Shown: positions 34,101 to 42,509, numbered from the stretch's first letter. The stretch: DNA of 64,000 nt from Paenarthrobacter ilicis (GCF_016907545.1 NZ_JAFBCD010000001.1:682001-746000), one strand, 5' to 3'. Numbers and translations: made by a program. The notes: generated from the letters alone by a model not told the origin.

Positions 34101-36160
34101 CCCAGATCCACGGGACGGCCCAGCGAATCACCCTTCCAGAAGGGGAGCTTTCCGGGTTGCCCGAACGCCGGGGACACCAGCACGCGATCGTGGGTGATGT
34201 CCTCGATTTTCCAGCTGGTGGCACCGAGCGCAAAGACGTCCCCCACCCTGGACTCGTACACCATTTCTTCGTCGAGCTCGCCTACGCGCCGGCCTCCCTT
34301 GGCCGCACGTGCCGAGGCAGTTGGTTCGCTGCCATCGGCACTGGCTGGAGAGGCGGACCCCTCAACTTCCGTGCCGATGATGTACACACCGAACAGGCCG
34401 CGGTCCGGGATGGTGCCGCCTGAGGTGACTGCGAGCCGTTGGGCGCCTGGCCTGCCTTCGATGGTTCCTGCGTGCCGGTCCCAGATGATTCGTGGCCGGA
34501 GCTCGGCGAATTCGTCCGATGGATAGCGGCCGGCCAGGAGATCCAGAGTGGCTTCGAAGGCCGAGCGCGGAAGGCCGGCAAACGGTGCGGATCGACGCAC
34601 CGTGCTGAACCAGTCCTCTACGTCGATGCTGCCCAGGGCGGTGGCCGCCACGGTTTGTTGGGCCAGGATGTCCAAGGGGTTTGCCGGGATACTCAGGCGC
34701 TCGATTTGGCCGCTGAGCATCCGCTCCACCGTGACGCTGGTGTGGAGAAGGTCAGCGCGGTGCTTGGGGAAGAGTACGCCTTCCGAGATTTCGCCCACCT
34801 GGTGCCCGGCGCGCCCCACACGCTGGAGGCCACTGGCTACCGAAGGCGGCGACTCCACCTGGATGACCAGGTCCACGGCCCCCATGTCGATGCCCAGTTC
34901 CAGTGACGATGTGGCAACGACGCAGCGCAGCCGGCCGGATTTGAGGTCGTCCTCGATCAATGCGCGCTGATCCTTGGAAACTGAGCCGTGGTGGGCGCGC
35001 GCCAGCACGGGATCGGCTCCCGTGGTGCTGCCGGCCTGCGCCATCATGTGCGCCGGGGTTGCCGTGGACGCTGGACTTCCGCTGGAACCCTGCGGTTCTT
35101 CCCCGGGATTGGCCCACGACGCATCAGCTCCCACAGCCATCAGTTGGCGCTCGGCGTAGATCTCGTTCAGCCGTGCGGTCAGCCGTTCGGAGAGCCGCCG
35201 GGAGTTGGCAAAAACGATGGTGGATTGCTTGGACAACACCAAGTCCACAATTTGTTCTTCGACGTGCGGCCAGATGGATGCCTGGGGCTGCAGGCCCGAC
35301 GCCGGACCCGAGTCGAAAGCTCCTGCGGCTCCCTGGAGGTCTGACATGTCCTCCACAGGCACGGTCACTGTGAGGTTCCAGTTCTTTTTGGAAGGCGGAG
35401 CCACAATCTCAACCGGTGCCTGCCCTGCAAGGAACTGTGCCACCAGTTCCCGCGGCTGGACCGTCGCCGAGAGCCCGATGCGCTGCGCCGGCTTGGGCAG
35501 CAGCGCATCCAGGCGTTCCAAAGACACTGCCAAGTGCGCGCCACGCTTGGTCCCTGCCACTGCGTGAACTTCATCAATGATGATGGTGTCCACTTCGGTG
35601 AGCGTCTCCCGCGCGCGGGACGTCAGCATCAGGAACAGGGACTCCGGAGTGGTGATGAGGATATCCGGAGGGCTGGTCAACAGCGTCCGGCGATCTGCCG
35701 CCGTCGTATCTCCCGAGCGCACGCCAACCGTCACCAGCGGTGCCGGCAGTCCCAAACGTTTGGCGGTTTGGGTGATGCCTATGAGGGGGGCGCGCAGGTT
35801 GCGTTCAACGTCCACACCCAAGGCCTTGAGGGGCGAGATGTACAGGACGCGGGTTTTGGTTTTGGGGCGTTTTGCTTTGCCCTTGCCGTTGGCCGGAACG
35901 GATTCGAGGCCAGGCAGGGTGTCGCTGGGCTTCGCGTGAAGGCGATCCAAAGCCCAAAGGAAAGCGGCCAGGGTTTTACCCGAACCTGTTGGAGCCACCA
36001 CCAGGGCGTGGGAGCCTGAGGAGATCGCATTCCATGCGCCATCCTGCGCCGGCGTGGGCTCGGTAAAGGCGCCCAGGAACCATTCTCTGGTTGCCTGGCT
36101 GAAACGGCTGATGGCGCCATCCGGCACCTGCGGCTCCTGCATCCCTCCATCATGCCCCAC
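31154..36160 (-). CDS. lhr: Lhr family ATP-dependent DNA helicase
   Basis: This 1668-residue protein is a full-size Lhr. Walker A APTGSGKT is at 56-63, the DEVH box lies in IIIDEVHAVAG near 195, and motif III is IGLSATVQ. The second RecA domain has VATSSLELGIDMGAVDLVIQ and QRVGRAGHQVG. A winged helix, the DEAD-associated domain and the long C-terminal Lhr domain follow. It is a 3'-5' DNA/RNA:DNA translocase used in repair. The GTG at 36160 is the longest supported start; an ATG at 36142 is an alternative. The interdomain region near residues 340-370 is low-complexity and probably disordered. Confidence 0.95.
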   Translation of the reverse strand: MGHDGGMQEPQVPDGAISRFSQATREWFLGAFTEPTPAQDGAWNAISSGSHALVVAPTGSGKTLAAFLWALDRLHAKPSDTLPGLESVPANGKGKAKRPKTKTRVLYISPLKALGVDVERNLRAPLIGITQTAKRLGLPAPLVTVGVRSGDTTAADRRTLLTSPPDILITTPESLFLMLTSRARETLTEVDTIIIDEVHAVAGTKRGAHLAVSLERLDALLPKPAQRIGLSATVQPRELVAQFLAGQAPVEIVAPPSKKNWNLTVTVPVEDMSDLQGAAGAFDSGPASGLQPQASIWPHVEEQIVDLVLSKQSTIVFANSRRLSERLTARLNEIYAERQLMAVGADASWANPGEEPQGSSGSPASTATPAHMMAQAGSTTGADPVLARAHHGSVSKDQRALIEDDLKSGRLRCVVATSSLELGIDMGAVDLVIQVESPPSVASGLQRVGRAGHQVGEISEGVLFPKHRADLLHTSVTVERMLSGQIERLSIPANPLDILAQQTVAATALGSIDVEDWFSTVRRSAPFAGLPRSAFEATLDLLAGRYPSDEFAELRPRIIWDRHAGTIEGRPGAQRLAVTSGGTIPDRGLFGVYIIGTEVEGSASPASADGSEPTASARAAKGGRRVGELDEEMVYESRVGDVFALGATSWKIEDITHDRVLVSPAFGQPGKLPFWKGDSLGRPVDLGRALGAFIRELSAADEGPAMERCQASGLDAYAAGNLIQYLREQREATDIVPNDRTLVVERFHDELGDWRVVLHSPFGMPVHAPWALAVGQRLQQRYGLDGSAMAADDGIVLRVPMMEDEPPGADLFLFDPEELEQIVTSEVGGSALFASRFRECAARALLLPRQNPGKRQPLWQQRQRSAQLLDVAKKYPSFPIVLEAVRECLQDVYDLPALKDIASSVERRELRIVETTTQQPSPFAKSLLFGYVAQFLYEGDSPLAERRAAALALDSTLLNELLGRVELRELLDAAVIDKTEMELQRLVPDRRVRGMEGVADLLRLLGPLSVEEVAERLEGAVAPDAALPSGDTLEGDTLDTEDDEPKDSPAPPHGSIDDAGNHLAALLKANRALKVTIGGVERFSAVEDAARLRDAIGVPLPMGVPLAFIEPVQDPLGDLVSRYARTHGPFTASEAAARLGLGVAVVNTALKRLADDGRVVEGEFRPHAVAEQPAESTDSTVMSLDAPPSSEWCDAEVLRKLRRRSLAALRAEVEPVDTAAYGRFLPAWQNVTAPGKSRSQALRGLDGIITAVDQLSGVPIPASAWEPLVLSSRVADYKPAMLDELMAAGELLWSGAGSLPGNDGWISLHVADSAELTLNPSPEFEPGDAQQRLLDHFSAGGGYFFRQLTDVAGGMDAVLSDDAVVTALWDLVWAGRVTGDTFAPVRAMISGGKTAHRQVAKAPRARAPRMSRIGRSHGTGLLGSPGLTGGRYGATSGGVAAAPPSAVGRWSALPAPELDPTIHARGTAELLLDRYGVVTRGSVMAENIIGGFGLMYKVLARLEEAGRCRRGYFIEHLGAAQFAVPATVDRLRSFTEDARISKAEPYALALAATDPANPYGAALPWPALSVDAGSGHRPGRKAGALVVMVDGALVLYVERGGKTLLTFSPDEAVLAVAAQALVDVVRRGAVDKLFMEKVNGHDLLDTPIAGALAAAGAYSTPKGLRIRA

Positions 36161-36197
36161 GGCTCCGACAGAATAAGCCGGAGCCGCGGGGAGATGA

Positions 36198-36842
36198 TCA
36201 GACTGCTTGGAATGCGGTGATGGTCAGCAGCTTGATCCCTGCATTGCTGCACGCATCATGCGGTTCGGCCACGAACAACGAAGCAGTGTCGTTGGGTGGG
36301 TAGATGCGGAAACCTGCAGCCGGAACCCGGGTGCAGTCGCCGTAATTGCCGGCCTGTGTGTACCGGATTTCACCCCATGCGGATTTGCCCGGAGCCAGTT
36401 CGATCTTGGTGACGGGGGTGGTGCTTTCGCGGGTGGCGGGCTCGCCGATCGGCTCTCCGTTGGCATCGGCGGTCAGGGAGACGCCGGCGAATCCTTCAAG
36501 GATGCAGGCGGCTGTGCCGGAATTGGTGAGGATCAATTTCTCATAGATGCTGCCTGCCGCGCCCCCGCCCGTGGAATCAGTGGTGGCGGTCAAGGACGCT
36601 GCCTTGCACAGCGCAGGCGCTGCCGGGGCGGCGGACGTAGCCGGAGCCGACGGTGAAGGAGCGGCGGAGGTTGATGCTGTTGACGACGGGGTGGCGGAGG
36701 CCGACGCCGACGGGCTGGGAGATGCCGGCGGGGCACTGCTGCTGCCTGAGGGGCTGGGGCTGGGTCCGCAGGCTGCGAGAAGCAGCAACGAAGCGGCCGC
36801 TGATGTTGTCACGAATCCGATTTTGATGCGCTGAGTCCACAT
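36198..36842 (-). CDS. DUF4232 lipoprotein
   Basis: This 214-residue protein has a signal peptide with lipobox LLLAAC, so it is probably anchored on the outer face of the membrane. A Pro/Ser/Ala-rich linker of ~50 residues follows, then one DUF4232 domain: LCKAASLTATTD, LILTNSGTAACILEGFAGVSL, and a final Cys before IKLLTITAF. Four Cys in the domain could form two disulfides. The family is widespread in actinobacteria and has no assigned function. It lies 37 bp upstream of lhr on the same strand but is probably a separate unit. Confidence 0.88.
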   Translation of the reverse strand: MWTQRIKIGFVTTSAAASLLLLAACGPSPSPSGSSSAPPASPSPSASASATPSSTASTSAAPSPSAPATSAAPAAPALCKAASLTATTDSTGGGAAGSIYEKLILTNSGTAACILEGFAGVSLTADANGEPIGEPATRESTTPVTKIELAPGKSAWGEIRYTQAGNYGDCTRVPAAGFRIYPPNDTASLFVAEPHDACSNAGIKLLTITAFQAV

Positions 36843-36899
36843 GGGCTACAGCCTTGCCGTGGCGTTGACCTGAGTCAATTCAGCCACGGACCTGACGCG

Positions 36900-36938
36900 G
36901 GATTGGCGCCCGGATCGTGATCTTCCGGGCGCCAATCC
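36900..36938 (-). terminator. Perfect 14-bp hairpin after the YcnI gene
   Basis: GGATTGGCGCCCGG (36900-36913) pairs perfectly with CCGGGCGCCAATCC (36925-36938) around an 11-nt loop, beginning 15 bp past the ycnI-like stop. There is no U-tract; it has the same geometry as the hairpin at 3901-3939. Confidence 0.6.
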
Positions 36939-36953
36939 GCAGGGTTCAGCTGA

Positions 36954-37691
36954 CTACTTGCTGTCTGCCTTGGCTGCTGCCGGCTTGGTTGAACGGCTGC
37001 GGAAGAACGCAGCGCCGCCCAAGGCCAAGCCCGCCAGGCCGGCAATGAGGCCCGCCCAGCTCATCGCCTTCGAGCCGTCGTCCGTGACGGACGCAGCTTG
37101 CTCGGTGGACACCGCGGCGGCCGCGTGGTGGTCGCCGTCGGCCGAAGCCGGAGTGATGGCGATTGCGGGTGCGGGCGACTTCAAGTCATCCTCGCTCTGG
37201 CCATCCTTGGGGATTTCGATCCAGTCCGTCTTGCCCGTCTCGCAGGTCTGGTAGGTGGGGAAGTAGATGGTTTTGCCAGCCGCGTCCGGGAGCTTGACGG
37301 AGAGAACCAGGGCATCGCGCATGTGCGGATCCAGCGGAGCCTTCGCCGTGTAGACAATCTGGCTGGTGCGCTTGGTGATGGTGGTTCCATCGGCCAGCTT
37401 CTTCGGCTCGGGGAGGGTCTGGGTGACCTTTTCAACCGTCCAGTTGGCGTTCACCGTGGGGGTTGCGTCGGTCAGCTCGTCGGGAAGGCTGATGGCGATC
37501 TTGGTGGTGCCGGACTGGTCGCAGCCGTGGGGGACACCGAAGGTCAGCAGGGCGTAGGAGTTTGCTGCCGTCTTGTTGGGGTCAACGGAAACATGGGCCG
37601 AAGCGCCGGCGATGCCAGCCATCATGAGTACGGCGGTGCCGCCTGCTGCAGCGGTTGCGGTCAGGGTACGACGGAGCGAGGACTTCTTCAT
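36954..37691 (-). CDS. YcnI-like (DUF1775) copper-associated membrane-anchored protein
   Basis: The ATG at 37691 is preceded by GAAAGG and begins a signal peptide (MKKSSLRRTLT ... AGASA|H), giving 245 residues. The mature N-terminus is HVSVDP, where the N-terminal His of YcnI proteins binds copper. The DUF1775 core has PHGCDQSGTTKIAISLP and WIEIPKDGQ. A C-terminal helix with RSRSTK anchors it. It is probably an extracytoplasmic copper chaperone. The membrane protein upstream, with a His-rich loop, is a likely partner. A perfect hairpin follows the stop. Confidence 0.9.
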   Translation of the reverse strand: MKKSSLRRTLTATAAAGGTAVLMMAGIAGASAHVSVDPNKTAANSYALLTFGVPHGCDQSGTTKIAISLPDELTDATPTVNANWTVEKVTQTLPEPKKLADGTTITKRTSQIVYTAKAPLDPHMRDALVLSVKLPDAAGKTIYFPTYQTCETGKTDWIEIPKDGQSEDDLKSPAPAIAITPASADGDHHAAAAVSTEQAASVTDDGSKAMSWAGLIAGLAGLALGGAAFFRSRSTKPAAAKADSK

Positions 37692-37798
37692 GGAATTGCC
37701 TTTCGGGTGCGCCTGATAAGGGGGCGCGGGGGTACGGGTTGATGGCCCGTCACCATACAAAGGCATGCGCTGAGGTGCAGCTGTGGTGCCGGGCGGAA

Positions 37799-38425
37799 TT
37801 AGGGAAGTACGACGCCGGCCGGTGGGCCGCGGCGGCTGTCTTGCCTTAGATTCCGCCACGGGCGGGGGATGAAGACGTCAGGGGTGCCGACAGCGAGGGG
37901 TGAGGACCCGGCGTCGGGCCTGAACAGCAGGGTGGGCAGCGACACCAGGGGGCGCAGCCATGCTGCCAGCTGCCACAGCGCAGCTTCGCCTTTGGCCAAG
38001 ACCACAGCGGACGCGAGCGTAGCCAGTACGTGGGCCACCAGCATCAACGTGCCAAAAGTGGTGCCCATTTCATGGGTATGGGCCGTCGACAAGGCCGGGC
38101 TCAGGGGCTCGGCCATCAGGTGATGCCCACTGACGGGCGCTGCGGCCGACACTGGACTCAATGCTGAGAAAGCCTCGTGCAATCCGAGTTGGCCCGCTCC
38201 CAGCAGTCCACCCAGCGTGACCACGTTCAGCTTGAATCGCGTGGCCAAGGTGGTTGCCAGTGCCGTCAACGCAATCAGCGCCAGCAGCACGGGCTCAGTG
38301 GGAAGAGTGCCCCCACCCACCACGTGGGCTCCGGCAGCCAACAGGACGATCACCAGCGAGATGGCTCCCGAGCGGAACGCATGGAAGGGAGCCCGGAGCT
38401 GTGATGCGCGCACGGGTCCTCCCAT
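37799..38425 (-). CDS. Membrane protein with His-rich loop, putative copper partner
   Basis: This 208-residue protein has about four to five membrane helices. Between two of them lies SGHHLMAEPLSPALSTAHTHEMG, in two parts rich in His and Met, which could bind copper. The C-terminal tail is cytosolic and Pro/Arg-rich. It sits 107 bp upstream of the YcnI-like gene on the same strand. I do not recognise a named family; a role in copper delivery or sensing is inferred from position and composition. Confidence 0.65.
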   Translation of the reverse strand: MGGPVRASQLRAPFHAFRSGAISLVIVLLAAGAHVVGGGTLPTEPVLLALIALTALATTLATRFKLNVVTLGGLLGAGQLGLHEAFSALSPVSAAAPVSGHHLMAEPLSPALSTAHTHEMGTTFGTLMLVAHVLATLASAVVLAKGEAALWQLAAWLRPLVSLPTLLFRPDAGSSPLAVGTPDVFIPRPWRNLRQDSRRGPPAGVVLP

Positions 38426-38648
38426 CTGTCTTCCCGGATCGGCTGGTTGTCAGCGTCTTGATTCTATCGGGAGTTCGGCGCCGCCCGTGCCCTGGATGGG
38501 CGCCGTGGGCACGTTGCTGCGTTCCTCCCCACTTACCCACGTTTTCCTGGCGCCTTGCCAGGCTTGAACTGGCGTAATTCCGGGGCGCGGCCGGGGTGGG
38601 GGATGAGGGAACCGGGACGGAACGTCGGCCACCGTTCCGGGGCAAAGC

Positions 38649-38694
38649 AAAAGGCCCTGCCTCCCTCATAAACACAGGGAAGCAGGGCCTTTTT
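38649..38694 (-). terminator. Bidirectional intrinsic terminator after tRNA-Ser
   Basis: An 18-bp stem with one mismatch, built on AAGGCCCTGC and GCAGGGCCTT, closes a 10-nt loop and has T-runs at both ends. It follows the tRNA-Ser 3' end by 6 bp on the minus strand and can also stop transcription coming from the other side. Confidence 0.85.
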
Positions 38695-38700
38695 CATTGG

Positions 38701-38787
38701 CGGTGACGGTGGGATTTGAACCCACGTTGGCTTTTACACCAAACAACATTTCGAGTGTTGCACCTTCGGCCGCTCGGACACGTCACC
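38701..38787 (-). tRNA. tRNA-Ser (anticodon CGA)
   Basis: On the minus strand the acceptor arms GGTGACG and CGTCACC pair fully. The anticodon stem CAACA/TGTTG closes the loop CTCGAAA with anticodon CGA, reading UCG. A long variable arm (TTGG/CCAA stem) is typical of serine tRNAs, and the T arm is GTGGG/CCCAC around TTCAAAT. The 3' CCA is not encoded. Confidence 0.95.
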
Positions 38788-38913
38788 AACTGAAATAGGG
38801 TACCGGAGTTCGGGTCGGTTCCCCAAAACGAGGCCCCACCGCCGCGCAGGACGAAAGGCCAAAACGCGGCCGGCTTCCGTCCGCAGCGGCATGGGGATAG
38901 ATTCGTAAGTATC

Positions 38914-39915
38914 ATGACTATTCCGAGCGAAGCAGAACACAAGGCCCACGCTTACTGGGTTACTGAGAACGGCGATGGAGAGCTGCGCCCGGAGGCCCTG
39001 CCGGCACGCCAGGACGGGGAATCCCTGGTCAGGACCCTGTACTCAGGCATCAGCCGCGGTACTGAAAGCGTGGTCCACCAGGGACGTGTGCCGGAACGCG
39101 TGGCGGACCTGATGCAGGCCCCGCACCAGGAAGGCGACTTCCCCGGCCCAGTCAAGTACGGATACCTCAGCGTGGGCACAGTGGAGGAAGGCCCTGAAGA
39201 GCTGATGGGGAAAACGGTCTTCAGCCTCCATCCCCACCAGGATCTCTACGTGGTCCCCACCAACGCCCTCACCGTCATCCCGGAGGACGTTCCAGCCAAA
39301 CGCGCAGTGCTTACGGGCATCGTCGAGGTCGCCATCAACGCACTCTGGGAAGCCGGGCCGCGCCTGGGTGACCGGGTGGCGGTGGTCGGTGGCGGTTTGG
39401 TGGGCGGCGTCCTGGCGACGCTGCTGCGAAAGTATCCGCTGTCCCGCCTCCAACTGGTGGACGCGGACCCGGGAAAGCGAGATCTCGCCGAAAAGCTGGG
39501 CATCGGATTCGCCGGGCCCGAAGACGCGCAGGACGACAACGACATTGTCTTCCACTGCTCAGCCTCCAACGAAGGCCTCAAACTGAGCCTCCAACTGGCT
39601 GGCGACGACTCGGACGTGATCGAGCTGTCCTGGTTTGCGGACAAGGAGGTCACCCTCCCGTTGGGCGAGGATTTCCACGCCCGCAGGCTGAACATCCGCT
39701 CCAGCCAGGTGGGCGCCGTTGCCCTGCCGCGCCGGCACCGCCGGAGCAACGCGGAGCGCCTGCAGGAAGCGGCCAACCAGCTCAAGGATCCGCTGTTCGA
39801 CACGTTCCTCACCAGCGAATGCCAGTTCCAGAACCTGCCCGCAACGCTCGTTAGATTGTTCGAAGAGCCCGGTGGCTTCTGCCACGTCGTCGCCTACCCA
39901 ACCCCGGAGGTCTAG
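38914..39915 (+). CDS. MDR-superfamily (zinc-type alcohol dehydrogenase-like) oxidoreductase
   Basis: This 333-residue protein has the medium-chain dehydrogenase fold: a GroES-like N-terminus and a Rossmann domain with VAVVGGGLVGGVLATLL. LYSGISRGTESVVHQGRVPE replaces the CGICGTD segment of catalytic-zinc ADHs, so the usual zinc Cys is missing. The same SGISRGTE variant occurs in BchC-like and pterin-cluster dehydrogenases. It begins the three-gene operon with a pterin-synthase homologue and a glycosyltransferase. Substrate unknown. Confidence 0.85.
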   Translation: MTIPSEAEHKAHAYWVTENGDGELRPEALPARQDGESLVRTLYSGISRGTESVVHQGRVPERVADLMQAPHQEGDFPGPVKYGYLSVGTVEEGPEELMGKTVFSLHPHQDLYVVPTNALTVIPEDVPAKRAVLTGIVEVAINALWEAGPRLGDRVAVVGGGLVGGVLATLLRKYPLSRLQLVDADPGKRDLAEKLGIGFAGPEDAQDDNDIVFHCSASNEGLKLSLQLAGDDSDVIELSWFADKEVTLPLGEDFHARRLNIRSSQVGAVALPRRHRRSNAERLQEAANQLKDPLFDTFLTSECQFQNLPATLVRLFEEPGGFCHVVAYPTPEV

Positions 39916-39916
39916 C

Positions 39917-40315
39917 TTGTTCAGCCTTACCGTTCGCCGCCACTTCATGATCGCCCACAGCCTGCCGCGCGAAGCTTTCGGGCCAGCGCAGGGCCTTCAC
40001 GGAGCCACCTTCGTTGCCGAGGTCAGCTTCCGCCGCCGTGAACTTAATGACGACGCAATCGTCCTGGACATCGGCGCGGCCAGCGGCATCCTTGAGGAAA
40101 TCCTGGAAGACCTGAACTACAAGAACCTGGATGAGCACCCGGCGTTCAAGGGCAAGCTGTCCACCACTGAGGCGCTCGCCAAGCACATTGCCGACGCCAT
40201 GGCAGCCCGCATCCAAAGCACAGACGACGGTCCGGCACTGGCCGGGATCGACGTCACGTTGCGCGAAAACCCCGATGCCTGGGCTTCCTACTCGCTGGAG
40301 CTTCAGGGCCACTAG
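39917..40315 (+). CDS. 6-pyruvoyl-tetrahydropterin/6-carboxytetrahydropterin synthase homologue
   Basis: The TTG at 39917 has GGAGG six bases upstream and preserves the first beta-strand (FSLTVRRHFMIAHSL); it gives 132 residues. His14 matches the first zinc ligand of PTPS enzymes. The usual HGH triplet reads LHGATF here, so the third zinc ligand (residue 30) is Ala. The catalytic-region Glu in VTLRENPDAWASY is kept. It probably acts on a pterin or related ring but may differ in chemistry from queD/PTPS. Start is one base after the dehydrogenase stop. Confidence 0.82.
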   Translation: MFSLTVRRHFMIAHSLPREAFGPAQGLHGATFVAEVSFRRRELNDDAIVLDIGAASGILEEILEDLNYKNLDEHPAFKGKLSTTEALAKHIADAMAARIQSTDDGPALAGIDVTLRENPDAWASYSLELQGH

Positions 40316-40316
40316 C

Positions 40317-41354
40317 GTGAAGCTCCGCCTGCTGGTTCCCGGGAACGTCCGCCACGGCTCCGGCGGCAACAGGTACAACGCCAGCTTGGCGGCGCACTTG
40401 ATTGCTTTGGGCGCACGCGTGGAAACGGTCGCCGTGGACGGCGATTGGCCGGTTGGCAGCGCGGAGGACCGCCGGCGGTTGGCAGAAGCGCTCGACGGCG
40501 GCACTCCAGTCATTGCCGACGGTTTGGTGGCGAGCGGGGCGCCAGAGGAGGTAGCCAGTGCCGTGATGGGCGGAACCGACGTCTGGATCCTGTCCCACAT
40601 GGCGCTGGCGGACCACCACGCCCTGGAAGCACAATCCTTGGCCGCCGCCACCGGGATCATTTGCCCCAGCGCCCATTCGGCAGGGGAGCTGCGTGCCAAG
40701 CATGGGGCGCTGGAGGTGGTGGTGGCCACGCCGGGGACGGCAGCGGCCGGTGTCAGCGCTGGATCTGAACCGAAACACATCGTTGCGGTGGCTGCTTTGC
40801 TTCCCAATAAGAGCCAAACCGAGCTGGTGGAAGCGTTGTCCCAGCTGCAGGACCTGGAGTGGACTGCATCCCTGATAGGTTCCCACCACGCAGACCCTGC
40901 ATACGCAGCCAAGGTGAGGGACGTCGTCGAACATTATGGGCTGCAGCAGCGTGTCACTTTGACGGGCGAACTGACGGGCCAGGCACTCGAGGAGGAATGG
41001 CATAAAGCCGACCTCAGTGTGCTGCTGTCGAAGTCAGAGTCGTTCGGCATGGTGGTGACCGAATCGCTGGCGCATGGGGTTCCGGTCCTTGTCCGGCAAG
41101 GGACCGGGGCCGTTGAAGCGCTCGGTGCCAGCGGAGCCGGAGCGGCGCTGGACCTGACACGGGAGGGTGCACTGGCCGGGTCACTCCGGCGTTGGGTCAC
41201 CGACTCCGCCCTGCAAGAACGCTGGCGCAGCAACGCACTCCAAGCCCGGGGGAACCTCCACAGCTGGGACGCCACGGCCGGAACGGTCCTGGATGCCCTG
41301 ACAAGTCCGCGGGCGGGGACTACTGTGTCCGGTGGGAAGCGAAGAAATCCTTGA
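40317..41354 (+). CDS. GT-B (family 4-like) glycosyltransferase
   Basis: The GTG at 40317, one base after the PTPS stop, begins KLRLLVPGNVRHGSGGNRYNASLA and gives 345 residues. The C-terminal half has the GT4 donor site: SKSESFGMVVTESLAHGVPVLV with the E-x7-E motif, and VAVAALLPNKSQTELVEAL. No membrane segment is visible, so it acts on a soluble or membrane-surface acceptor. Translational coupling to a PTPS homologue raises the chance that it glycosylates a pterin-like product. The last 35 bp overlap tadA on the opposite strand. Confidence 0.85.
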   Translation: MKLRLLVPGNVRHGSGGNRYNASLAAHLIALGARVETVAVDGDWPVGSAEDRRRLAEALDGGTPVIADGLVASGAPEEVASAVMGGTDVWILSHMALADHHALEAQSLAAATGIICPSAHSAGELRAKHGALEVVVATPGTAAAGVSAGSEPKHIVAVAALLPNKSQTELVEALSQLQDLEWTASLIGSHHADPAYAAKVRDVVEHYGLQQRVTLTGELTGQALEEEWHKADLSVLLSKSESFGMVVTESLAHGVPVLVRQGTGAVEALGASGAGAALDLTREGALAGSLRRWVTDSALQERWRSNALQARGNLHSWDATAGTVLDALTSPRAGTTVSGGKRRNP

Positions 41355-41832
41355 GCAACACTGCGCATTCGTCCTCGCGAACCCCGGCGTAGACCTCCAC
41401 CCAATGGTTGAGGCGGCGCTCGCGGAGGACGTCGAACACTGAGCCGGCAGCGCCGGCCTTGGCGTCCCACGCGCCAAAAACCACCCGGGGAATCCGCGCC
41501 AGGACAATGGCCCCGGCGCACATGGCACACGGCTCCAGCGTGACCACCAGGGTGCAATCCTCCAACCGCCAACCATCACCGGAAACACCGGCCTCAGCGG
41601 AACGACGACGCAGCGCTGCGGCCGCCTGCCGGATGGCCACCACCTCCGCGTGGGCTGTAGGGTCCCCGTGGGCTTCGCGTTCATTCCTGCCGGAACCCAG
41701 CACGCCGCCGTCGGGCCCCAAGACCACGGCGCCGATCGGTACGTCCCCGGTGGCCAGTGCCAGCCGTGCCTGGTCCAGGGCAAGGCCCATCCAGGCAAGG
41801 TGATCTGCGTGATACGGCTCGGTGGGGCTCAT
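41320..41832 (-). CDS. tadA: tRNA adenosine(34) deaminase
   Basis: This 170-residue deaminase has the zinc/catalytic pair HAEV at 61-64 and PCAMC at 101-105, where Glu63 is the proton shuttle. GDVPIGAVVLGPDG is the N-terminal family motif and ACS-type basic residues follow. It converts A34 to inosine in tRNA-Arg(ACG). A C-terminal helix RERRLNHWVEVYAGVRE is as in other TadA. It is convergent with the glycosyltransferase gene, overlapping by 35 bp, and divergent from upp. Confidence 0.92.
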   Translation of the reverse strand: MSPTEPYHADHLAWMGLALDQARLALATGDVPIGAVVLGPDGGVLGSGRNEREAHGDPTAHAEVVAIRQAAAALRRRSAEAGVSGDGWRLEDCTLVVTLEPCAMCAGAIVLARIPRVVFGAWDAKAGAAGSVFDVLRERRLNHWVEVYAGVREDECAVLLKDFFASHRTQ

Positions 41833-41854
41833 GTCTCAATGATAGTTTTGGGGG

Positions 41855-42490
41855 ATGCGCACACACGTCGTGGACCACCCGCTGGTCGCTCACAAGCTCA
41901 CCGTTCTGCGGGACAAGAACACCCCTTCGCCCGTCTTCCGGCAGCTCACCGAAGAACTTGTCACCCTCCTGGCTTATGAAGCCACCCGTGAGGTGAAGAC
42001 GCAGCCGGTGGAAATCGAGACCCCGGTGACAACAACCATTGGTACGGCTTTCACCAAGCCCACCCCGTTGGTGGTTCCCATCCTGCGCGCCGGATTGGGC
42101 ATGCTGGAGGGCATGACCAAGCTGGTCCCCACGGCCGAGGTTGGCTTCCTGGGGATGGCCCGCGATGAAGAAACGCTGGACATCATCACCTACGCCGAGC
42201 GTCTCCCCGAGGACCTCACCGGCCGCCAGATCTTCGTTCTGGACCCCATGCTGGCTACCGGCGGAACCCTGCGAGAGGCCATCAAGTTCCTCTTCAAGCG
42301 CGGAGCCTCGGACGTTACCTGCATCTGCCTGTTGGCTGCCCCGGAGGGCCTGGCCAAGCTTGAAGAAGAGCTTTCCGACGCCAACGTGAAGATCGTACTG
42401 GCCTCCATTGACGAGAAATTGAACGAGAAGTCGTACATTGTTCCCGGTCTGGGCGACGCCGGTGACCGGCTGTACGGCGTGGCCGGCTAG
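41855..42490 (+). CDS. upp: Uracil phosphoribosyltransferase
   Basis: This 211-residue enzyme carries the PRPP-binding motif [16 protein letters not shown] and the N-terminal [20 protein letters not shown]. The uracil-binding segment [21 protein letters not shown] (here [18 protein letters not shown]) is present at the C-terminus. It salvages uracil to UMP with PRPP. The length is normal. An intrinsic terminator overlaps the stop codon. The gene is divergent from tadA by 22 bp, a spacing found elsewhere in actinobacteria. Confidence 0.96.
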   Translation: MRTHVVDHPLVAHKLTVLRDKNTPSPVFRQLTEELVTLLAYEATREVKTQPVEIETPVTTTIGTAFTKPTPLVVPILRAGLGMLEGMTKLVPTAEVGFLGMARDEETLDIITYAERLPEDLTGRQIFVLDPMLATGGTLREAIKFLFKRGASDVTCICLLAAPEGLAKLEEELSDANVKIVLASIDEKLNEKSYIVPGLGDAGDRLYGVAG

Positions 42491-42509
42491 GAAAGTCCCT
42501 ACCGGTTTT
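42483..42509 (+). terminator. Intrinsic terminator of upp
   Basis: CCGG-C-TAGG and CCTACCGG pair with one bulge around a 6-nt loop and are followed by TTTT. The upp stop codon is part of the stem. Confidence 0.65.
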
